Shown: piece after piece, positions 58,028 through 64,000 of the stretch | Position numbering within the stretch: position 1 is the stretch's first letter | How the letters are laid out: every line of letters starts with the position of its first letter | From: JAVBUP01 sp031555175 | GTDB taxonomy: Bacteria; Bacillota_I; Bacilli_A; Erysipelotrichales; Coprobacillaceae | Length of the DNA stretch: 64,000 nt | Direction of reading: 5' to 3' | Assembly (NCBI GenBank): GCA_031555175.1 | Contig: JAVBUP010000002.1 | Coordinates: 17,970 to 81,969, forward strand | Notes under the pieces: model-generated | The model's input: only the letters and a program-made list of their open reading frames with translations | Told to the model about the DNA's origin: nothing | The model's database searches: none | Position numbers and translations under genes: made by a program

Positions 58028-59527
58028 CTATGCATCTTGTCTTTTCTTGATCAACATATAGCAAATACCCAAAGTACTTACTAAAGTTACTAGATTAAAT
58101 GTCGAAATCATTTTCTCACCAGCATCAGGTAATTTTCCTGGATTGCCACCAGGATTATCAGGATTAGTAGAAGATATCTTCACCATAAATCCGAATACTC
58201 CATTTTGAATTTGGTCCATTGTTACAGCTATGTCACCATCAGTTGATACTGACATCCCAGATAAATAGTACGATCCATTAGCATAAACTGTAGATAATAC
58301 CATAATCATACCATTACTAGTCAATGAAAAATCTTCAACTACTTCAAGATCGTTGTCAACCCTCATGACTTTATTTATGAACTTAAGTTCTGCTTCATTT
58401 TCAGTTATATTGTTCAACACAAACCCGGCACTTGATTTAGTAACAAACATTTGTATATCATCATACTCTGTACCAAACATTACTGTTTTTTCAATAGCTA
58501 AAGTTGTAGCATTCATTTTCACTGCAAATCCATCAAAGCCACCATTACCATCAACAAAGTCGTAATCTTGCCCATCGGTTGCCCCAAAGATGTATAACGA
58601 GTCACCTTCAAAGTAGATATTAAATGGAGATTCATCTCCACTACTTCCAAATATTTTAGCATTCGTTACACTTAAATCAGTTGTAGATAATAATAGTACA
58701 AACGCATCATCTCCACCACGGTAAGAACCTAATGCCTCATCAAAATCTTGACCAGAACCCACCAAATATCCAGTCACCGCAATTACATCATCTTTAGTAG
58801 CAATAGATGAAACTGTAACTTGCTCTCCTGAGTTGAAGTTTGATGATTCAAACAAATACCCTGTGGCCGGATCGATTTGATAAATAAACCCTCTATCTGT
58901 ATATACATTTCCTGCAGCCTCGTATTCAAAGTAGCCTCCCACGTAATATGCTTCATATCCCATTTTATCTGTACCAACTGCAACTGTATTCGCCTGTGAA
59001 CTTCCAGTGTTGCTACGTGTGAATGATTTTATCCATTGTACTTCACCACTATTGTTTACCTTAACAATAAGGGGTGCATGATAATTTGAATCTTTCGTAA
59101 AATCTGGTGTATTCGTTCCAACTAACATTGTAGTTGATGTCGTTTCACCAACAATTACAAATCCATCACTTGCTTTGGCAACATTTATAAATGCATCATC
59201 ACCAACTCCACTAATACGTGTCAGCCAAATTAGTTCTCCATCATAGGAGTATTTTGCAATAATTCCATCAAAATCTCCACCATCGTCACTTTTAGGGAAT
59301 CCTGCTGACGTAAAGTCGCCCGCAAGGTCGGTATCTGTTGTAGCTAACATAATTATACCATCACCATTGTCTAGTAACTTAATAATTTCTAACTGACTTC
59401 CTGTCATAACTGGTATCCATGTTGTATTATCAACTTTCATGTTATCACTGATTGCCGATACCTTTGGAGCTTTCATCACAACTCCCGCGATTAACATTAA
59501 ACATATAAATAATTTTATTTTCTTCAT
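58028..59527 (-). CDS. Cell-wall-anchored surface protein with beta-propeller-like repeats
   Basis: About 499 residues from the ATG at 59527. Signal peptide KKIKLFICLMLIAGVVMKAP; body of repeated blades with GGxFDGxxxK / GDDAFxx signatures (DGGDFDGIIAKYS, YRGGDDAFVLL, GNGGFDGFAVKM), similar to SBBP-type propellers. It ends in GKLPDAGEKM, a hydrophobic helix and KKRQDA, a sortase signal with A in place of T (LPDAG). Probably a surface-exposed binding protein. The substrate or partner is unknown. Confidence 0.85.
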   Translation of the reverse strand: MKKIKLFICLMLIAGVVMKAPKVSAISDNMKVDNTTWIPVMTGSQLEIIKLLDNGDGIIMLATTDTDLAGDFTSAGFPKSDDGGDFDGIIAKYSYDGELIWLTRISGVGDDAFINVAKASDGFVIVGETTSTTMLVGTNTPDFTKDSNYHAPLIVKVNNSGEVQWIKSFTRSNTGSSQANTVAVGTDKMGYEAYYVGGYFEYEAAGNVYTDRGFIYQIDPATGYLFESSNFNSGEQVTVSSIATKDDVIAVTGYLVGSGQDFDEALGSYRGGDDAFVLLLSTTDLSVTNAKIFGSSGDESPFNIYFEGDSLYIFGATDGQDYDFVDGNGGFDGFAVKMNATTLAIEKTVMFGTEYDDIQMFVTKSSAGFVLNNITENEAELKFINKVMRVDNDLEVVEDFSLTSNGMIMVLSTVYANGSYYLSGMSVSTDGDIAVTMDQIQNGVFGFMVKISSTNPDNPGGNPGKLPDAGEKMISTFNLVTLVSTLGICYMLIKKRQDA

Positions 59528-59597
59528 GCATTTTTCTCCTCTCATTTATGCATGATAATAATACAATTACTATTGCAACAAAACCGCTACAATAATA

Positions 59598-59628
59598 GAA
59601 AAAGTATCGATTATTACTCGATACTTTT
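59598..59628 (-). terminator. Terminator overlapping the ABC permease stop
   Basis: AAAGTATCGA pairs perfectly with TCGATACTTT on the minus strand, followed by TTC; the hairpin encloses the stop codon. Confidence 0.85.
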
Positions 59629-62157
59629 CAATGACTCCACCATATCTACTTTTCTAAGATAACGGGACATAAATCTATTAATAATTAATGTAAAGACAAT
59701 CGTTAGTATCCCTGCATACACATAGCTTTCCCAATTAACATAACGTATGAACATTAATGTATCAGTCTCTGCTGTGAGAACAATATAGTGATGCATATAT
59801 CTGCCTAATACTAATCCAACTCCTCCACCAATTATAGCCAACAGCACATTCTCTTTAAACACATAATCAGCTACTTCTTTAGGATAGAATCCTAATACTT
59901 TAATTGTAGCGATTTCTGTTTTACGCTCATTGATATTTATATTAGTTAAATTGTATAAAACAACAAACGCTAAGGCTGCAGCCGAAATTATTAAAATAAA
60001 TGTTACTAAATCTAATTGATTTAACTTTGTGTGGAATGATTCAGCGGTATCACCTATAAAGGCAACATTACTTATTTTTTCATTACGCATAATCTCTTTT
60101 CCTAAGCTATCTTCTTCACTACTAATAATATCGCCTAGTAAAGCGTATGCAACATTATATTCTAAATTACCAATTATCTGTTGATAGTATTCAGGATTAA
60201 TGTAAACATAGTGCATAACATGTTGAGCAGTAATCGCATCAACTACTACAGTTATTCGCTTATCACCTATCAGCATCTCCATCTTGTCTCCAACATCAAT
60301 ATCTAATTGCTCGGCCGCTTTTAGCGAAAGCACAACGCTACTATTGGCTAAAGAAGCATATTCATTTGAGTTTTCAATCGGAAGATTTATATAACGACCA
60401 AATTCTTCAACACTCTTTGGAACAACAACAGTCGCGCTCATAACTTTTTTGCCACCAACTTTATTAATATCCGCACCTTTGTTATAGGCAAACATTACAT
60501 CATCTAACTTATCGTAGGATAACAACTCTTTTGTCATCGAATTAACTTCATCATCGTTTAAAGCGTTCTTAAAACTAATTGTACTTTCATAATGCCATAT
60601 TTCACCAAACTGTTTATCTAGCATTCCAAAGATTGAAGTCTTTAACCCAAAGCCAGTTACTAATAAAGCTGTACAACCAGCAATACCAATAATTGACATC
60701 ATGAATCTCTTCTTATACCTAAAAATATTTCTCATGGTTACTTTATTATTGAACGATAATCGTTTCCAAATAAAAGTTATCTTTTCGAGTAAAATTCTTT
60801 TCCCAATTTTTGGAGCTTTTGGTCGCATAATCGTTGCTGGCATAGCCATCAACTCTTTAACACTGGCGAATAAAGTCGCTCCAATAGCAATTATTATTGA
60901 TAATATTACGGTTACTATAATAATATCTTGATCAATAATAAACTTCATTGCACTTGTATCATACATGGCATTCTTATACAGATTTAAAATAAGTGTTGGG
61001 AATAGAGCTTCTCCGCCTATTATCCCAATAATACATCCAATTATAGTAGCTACAAATGCATAGATTACATACTGCATGACGATAGCTTGCTTCGAATAGC
61101 CTAAGGCAAGCATTGTTCCACTTTGTGTACGTTGCTCCTCAACTAAACGAGTCAATGTTGTAAGACTTACTAATGCTGCCACTAAGAAAAACATCAATGG
61201 AAAGATTTGTGCAATTGCTGCAATACCAGCAGCATCTTGATTAAAACTCTCTATTCCAGCGTTCATCGTACGATCTAAATAATAATATGATGTGCTAGAT
61301 AGTGACTCAACAAATGGATTATAGATTGTGTATGTCTCATTTAAATAATCCTTAATTTCTTCAAGTTTTGCTACTCCACGAATATCTAAATTAGCTTTAA
61401 TATTAGCCATAACTTCTTCAACTATTTCTAAATACCCCTCTGAGTATATCTCTAAATCTTCTACTCCTGTTACTTGAATTGAAACTTCATTATAAACGTT
61501 ATCTTTATTTGGTAGAATAAATTCTAATTCCTTAGCAGTCGCAAGCTTACTAGCAGTAACTTCTGGAACTAAGATGAAGGCATCAGTTTTGCCAGTTCCT
61601 AGAGAATTTGTCCCACGCTCATGATAAACGATATATCGTACATCTGAAACTAATCCTACAACTTCTACTTCTATCTCATAGTTATCATTGGCTAAAGTAA
61701 TCTTATCTCCAATTCTAACGTTTTCCCCCTTAAAATTTAACGCGTTATCTACTAATACTTCAAACCCATTTTCTGGCAATCTTCCATCCTTTAACACCGG
61801 TGAATTTATCCCATTTTCGGTTTCTTCAGGAAGTGAATAAACAGATACTGCACCCTCCAAATCCCCAAGTGTCATCAAAGCATCAATTCTATAGCCTGCT
61901 TGTACACTTTTAACACCAGTAGTGCTTTTAATTATATCTAAATCTGTTTCATCAAAACCATAATTTGTTAAGATTGTAATATCAGAAAAATTATTATCTT
62001 TTAAATATTCACTTATACTATGATACATTACTACTGGCGTAGATCTCAGACCAGCAAAGAATGCAGCTCCTAGGGCCGTGATAATTAAAATCGAAATGAA
62101 GCGTGATTTCGTTTTAGAAATCATCCTTTTTATATTCCTAAAATATGTTTTATTCAT
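59614..62157 (-). CDS. FtsX-type ABC transporter permease, duplicated
   Basis: An 847-residue permease. N-terminal helix, a large extracellular domain (to ~300), three helices (FFLVAALVSLTTLTRLVEEQ, then TMLALGYSKQAIVMQYVIY), a middle cytoplasmic part, a second extracellular domain and a final three-helix FtsX block (FILIISAAALAFVVLYNLTN, KTEIATIKVLGFYPKEV). This two-block MacB/LolCE-like form is usual in Firmicutes. It may export peptides or lipids or transmit mechanical force. Three bases from the ATPase gene. Confidence 0.92.
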   Translation of the reverse strand: MNKTYFRNIKRMISKTKSRFISILIITALGAAFFAGLRSTPVVMYHSISEYLKDNNFSDITILTNYGFDETDLDIIKSTTGVKSVQAGYRIDALMTLGDLEGAVSVYSLPEETENGINSPVLKDGRLPENGFEVLVDNALNFKGENVRIGDKITLANDNYEIEVEVVGLVSDVRYIVYHERGTNSLGTGKTDAFILVPEVTASKLATAKELEFILPNKDNVYNEVSIQVTGVEDLEIYSEGYLEIVEEVMANIKANLDIRGVAKLEEIKDYLNETYTIYNPFVESLSSTSYYYLDRTMNAGIESFNQDAAGIAAIAQIFPLMFFLVAALVSLTTLTRLVEEQRTQSGTMLALGYSKQAIVMQYVIYAFVATIIGCIIGIIGGEALFPTLILNLYKNAMYDTSAMKFIIDQDIIIVTVILSIIIAIGATLFASVKELMAMPATIMRPKAPKIGKRILLEKITFIWKRLSFNNKVTMRNIFRYKKRFMMSIIGIAGCTALLVTGFGLKTSIFGMLDKQFGEIWHYESTISFKNALNDDEVNSMTKELLSYDKLDDVMFAYNKGADINKVGGKKVMSATVVVPKSVEEFGRYINLPIENSNEYASLANSSVVLSLKAAEQLDIDVGDKMEMLIGDKRITVVVDAITAQHVMHYVYINPEYYQQIIGNLEYNVAYALLGDIISSEEDSLGKEIMRNEKISNVAFIGDTAESFHTKLNQLDLVTFILIISAAALAFVVLYNLTNININERKTEIATIKVLGFYPKEVADYVFKENVLLAIIGGGVGLVLGRYMHHYIVLTAETDTLMFIRYVNWESYVYAGILTIVFTLIINRFMSRYLRKVDMVESLKSIE

Positions 62158-62160
62158 AGT

Positions 62161-62865
62161 CTACCATTCAATGATATCAATATCTTTTGGATTATCATTG
62201 ATATACATATGATCTACTTTTCCATTTTTTAACTTAACAACACGATTAGCCATTTCTGCTAAAGCGGCATTATGAGTAATAATAATTACTGTCATTTGAT
62301 ATTCATCACATAAGCCCTTTAACAGCTTTAAAATAGTCTTCCCAGTTTGATAATCCAAAGCACCAGTCGGCTCATCGCATAATAATAACTTTGGATTTTT
62401 AGCTATTGCTCTCGCAATAGCAACACGTTGTTGCTCTCCTCCAGACATTTGCGCTGGGAAGTTATCGCGTCTTAACTCCAGTCCAACATCACATAAGACT
62501 TCCTCTGGATTAAGAGGGTTTTTACATATCTGAGTAGCCAACTCAATATTCTCAATAGCAGTTAAATTTTGTACCAAATTATAGAATTGAAACACAAAAC
62601 CGATGTCATTACGACGGTATGATGTCAAATCAATTTCCGAATACTTAACAATATCATTACCATCAACAATCATTTCACCAGCTGTCGCCGTATCCATTCC
62701 ACCTAATATATTTAGTAATGTAGTCTTACCAGCCCCTGATGGACCAACAATCACCACAAATTCTCCTTTATTACATTGAAAATTGATACCCGCAGATGCT
62801 TGTATCTCAATATCACCAACTTTATATATTTTTGTCACATCTCTAAACTCTATAAAATGTTCCAT
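62161..62865 (-). CDS. ABC transporter ATP-binding protein, LolD/MacB type
   Basis: A 234-residue ATPase: Walker A GPSGAGKTT, Q-loop VFQFYNLV, signature MSGGEQQRVAIARAIA, Walker B LLLCDEPTGALD, switch ITHN. It powers the FtsX-type permease encoded next. Standard two-gene operon. Confidence 0.95.
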   Translation of the reverse strand: MEHFIEFRDVTKIYKVGDIEIQASAGINFQCNKGEFVVIVGPSGAGKTTLLNILGGMDTATAGEMIVDGNDIVKYSEIDLTSYRRNDIGFVFQFYNLVQNLTAIENIELATQICKNPLNPEEVLCDVGLELRRDNFPAQMSGGEQQRVAIARAIAKNPKLLLCDEPTGALDYQTGKTILKLLKGLCDEYQMTVIIITHNAALAEMANRVVKLKNGKVDHMYINDNPKDIDIIEW

Positions 62866-62970
62866 AATTACACCTCTTTACCTATCTAATCATACCACAA
62901 AACCATAAATAAAATATAAACATTTTGCGAAATAAATACTCCTATGATAAAATATGTACAGGTGATAACT

Positions 62971-63525
62971 ATGATGCGAGTATTAGTAATAAGTGATGCC
63001 CATAATAATGAAAAACTTTTAAAGCAAATCTATGATTTAAATCATGATTGCACTAATTTCATATTCTGTGGTGATTATCAATACAAAGATGATAATTCAG
63101 TCTTAAATAATTTTATATGCGTAAGAGGAAATAATGATGATGCATCGTATAACTCTCAAGAAGTAATAAATATCGGACAACACAAGTTTTTTATAACACA
63201 TGGTCATCTAGAACAAGTTGAGGGCAATAATACCACAAGACTTCTAGAAATTGCAAAAAAAGATAATTGTGATATTGTGTGTTTTGGTCATACTCATAAA
63301 CCTATGTATAATGAAATTTCTGGAATCCATGTTATTAATCCAGGGAGTATAACTCATCCTAAATCATTTAGTTATATGAAACCCACTTACGCTATTATTA
63401 CTTTAAATAATGATGTCACAGTTAATTTTTATAATGCCAAGACTTTTGAAGATGTGACAGACATCATTGTTAATGGCGAAAACAAGGAATCTGTTGGGTT
63501 ATTTAGTAAACTATTTAAAAAATAA
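62971..63525 (+). CDS. MJ0936/YfcE family phosphodiesterase
   Basis: About 184 residues from the ATG at 62971 (AGGTGATAACT precedes it; the same spacing is used at 63950). Calcineurin-like metallophosphoesterase motifs: ISDAHNN, FCGDYQ, RGNNDD, THGH and GHTHKP. Family members hydrolyse phosphodiesters such as bis-pNPP. A short tail (GLFSKLFKK) is added. It is followed 14 bases later by a FakA-like small gene. Confidence 0.92.
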   Translation: MMRVLVISDAHNNEKLLKQIYDLNHDCTNFIFCGDYQYKDDNSVLNNFICVRGNNDDASYNSQEVINIGQHKFFITHGHLEQVEGNNTTRLLEIAKKDNCDIVCFGHTHKPMYNEISGIHVINPGSITHPKSFSYMKPTYAIITLNNDVTVNFYNAKTFEDVTDIIVNGENKESVGLFSKLFKK

Positions 63526-63539
63526 AGGAGAAAATATCT

Positions 63540-63791
63540 ATGTTAGAATTCAAATATGATACACAATTATTAATAACTGGTACAAACTTAAGCGAGGATG
63601 ATATTACTAATTATATTACTCAAAATATCGAAGGCGATTGCTTACTAGCTGTAGGAGATGATGAGTTAATCAAAATCCATTTTCATACTAATACGCCTTG
63701 GATGGTACTTGAATACTGCGCATCATTAGGCGATATTTATGATGTTGTAATCGAAAATATGCAACGCCAATCTAGTGGTTTACAAGGATAG
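63540..63791 (+). CDS. FakA/YloV C-terminal-like small protein
   Basis: 83 residues: FKYDTQLLITG, DCLLAVGDDELIKIHFHTNTPWMVLEYCASLGDIYDV matches the last domain of FakA (DAK2 fusion YloV), with the conserved H-x-H-T-N-P motif. Normally this is part of a ~550-residue kinase. Here it stands alone. It may bind DegV/FakB-type proteins. AAAGGAGAA precedes the ATG. Confidence 0.8.
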   Translation: MLEFKYDTQLLITGTNLSEDDITNYITQNIEGDCLLAVGDDELIKIHFHTNTPWMVLEYCASLGDIYDVVIENMQRQSSGLQG

Positions 63792-63810
63792 GTTTTAAAA
63801 ATACTAATTG

Positions 63811-63832
63811 CCTCATTACGATGAGGTTTTTT
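63811..63832 (+). terminator. Terminator of the phosphodiesterase operon
   Basis: CCTCAT pairs with ATGAGG around TACG, followed by six T. Confidence 0.9.
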
Positions 63833-63835
63833 AAT

Positions 63836-63862
63836 TTAAAAAACTTCTACTTATGTAGAAGT
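63836..63862 (-). terminator. Leftward terminator-like hairpin
   Basis: ACTTCTAC pairs with GTAGAAGT around TTAT. The T run lies on the minus strand. No leftward gene to its right is visible in the window. Confidence 0.65.
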
Positions 63863-63871
63863 CAGACTGTT

Positions 63872-63902
63872 GACAAAGTATTGAGGTACTTTGTCTTTTT
63901 TT
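63872..63902 (+). terminator. Third hairpin with T run
   Basis: GACAAAGTA pairs perfectly with TACTTTGTC around TTGAGG, followed by seven T. It lies between the operon terminator and the next gene, so it may terminate a short RNA or act as a leader attenuator. Confidence 0.75.
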
Positions 63903-63949
63903 ATACAGTGATAAAAGGATATTTGATATAATATAGATAGGTGATAACT

Positions 63950-64000
63950 ATGATTTCTAAACATTCTAATGCGAATAAAAAAACGATGCAGATGGTTGAT
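63950..64000 (+). CDS. Start of a gene cut by the window edge
   Basis: ATG at 63950 after AGGTGATAACT; 17 codons are visible (MISKHSNANKKTMQMVD). TATAAT lies at 63927-63932. Too short to identify. Confidence 0.6.
   Translation, partial: MISKHSNANKKTMQMVD

Noticed and set aside
1..64000. CRISPR array, rRNA, insertion sequence or diversity-generating retroelement
   Set aside because: No regularly spaced repeats, no transposase or reverse transcriptase and no rRNA-like sequence were seen on either strand.

Overview
The window is low-GC DNA from an endospore-forming member of the Bacillota (Firmicutes). The marker is the spoIIGA-sigE pair at the left end; AT-rich codon use, strong AGGAGG ribosome sites and a cell-wall sorting signal agree. 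An Erysipelotrichales-like or clostridial host is plausible, but the sequence does not settle the family. Standard code 11 fits: TGA ends several intact host and phage genes.

Bases 1-20,490 are host chromosome: a small exported protein; spoIIGA-sigE behind a promoter that looks Spo0A-controlled; a DUF1653/lipase/nitroreductase operon; a polysaccharide deacetylase-MerR pair divergent from a histidine phosphatase-flavodoxin reductase operon with a textbook MerR operator; four aldo/keto reductases with an EFR1-type flavodoxin-ferredoxin, divergent from a LysR regulator; an MFS exporter divergent from a TetR-flavodoxin operon with two palindromic operators; a membrane protein and a membrane-anchored EEP-family enzyme; DegV; a radical SAM protein; an HxlR regulator; GrpB; and a CheY-like protein that has lost its phosphorylation residues.

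Bases 20,500-56,519 are a complete, probably functional siphovirus prophage (about 36 kb) inserted in a tRNA-Arg(CCT) gene. The integrase lies next to the rebuilt tRNA on the right, and a copy of the tRNA 3' half marks attL on the left. From right to left it carries the integrase; a CI-like S24 repressor divergent from a Cro-like gene around 19-bp operators; two plus-strand cargo genes; a minus-strand early operon (DnaD-like initiator, DnaI-type loader, C5 and N4/N6 DNA methyltransferases, a PAPS-reductase-like protein, a second tyrosine recombinase, DUF5131, DUF3850, GIY-YIG and many small proteins); a cold-shock protein and a likely late regulator; tandem terminators; then HNH, TerS, TerL, portal, protease, HK97-type capsid, connectors, tail (with a -1 frameshifted assembly chaperone), DUF859 fibre, holin and M23 endolysin. 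Two small plus-strand genes sit beside attL.

Bases 56,551-64,000 are host again: a REC-HD-GYP regulator, a surface protein with an LPDAG sorting signal, an FtsX-type ABC transporter, an MJ0936/YfcE-type phosphodiesterase, a stand-alone FakA C-terminal-like protein, and the start of another gene.

The items most worth a second look are the strong-promoter micro-transcript at 50,962-51,037, the inverted-repeat-flanked 34-aa gene at 20,757, the PAPS-reductase/recombinase/methyltransferase block, two phage ORFs each broken by a single in-frame TGA, and the degenerate CheY.
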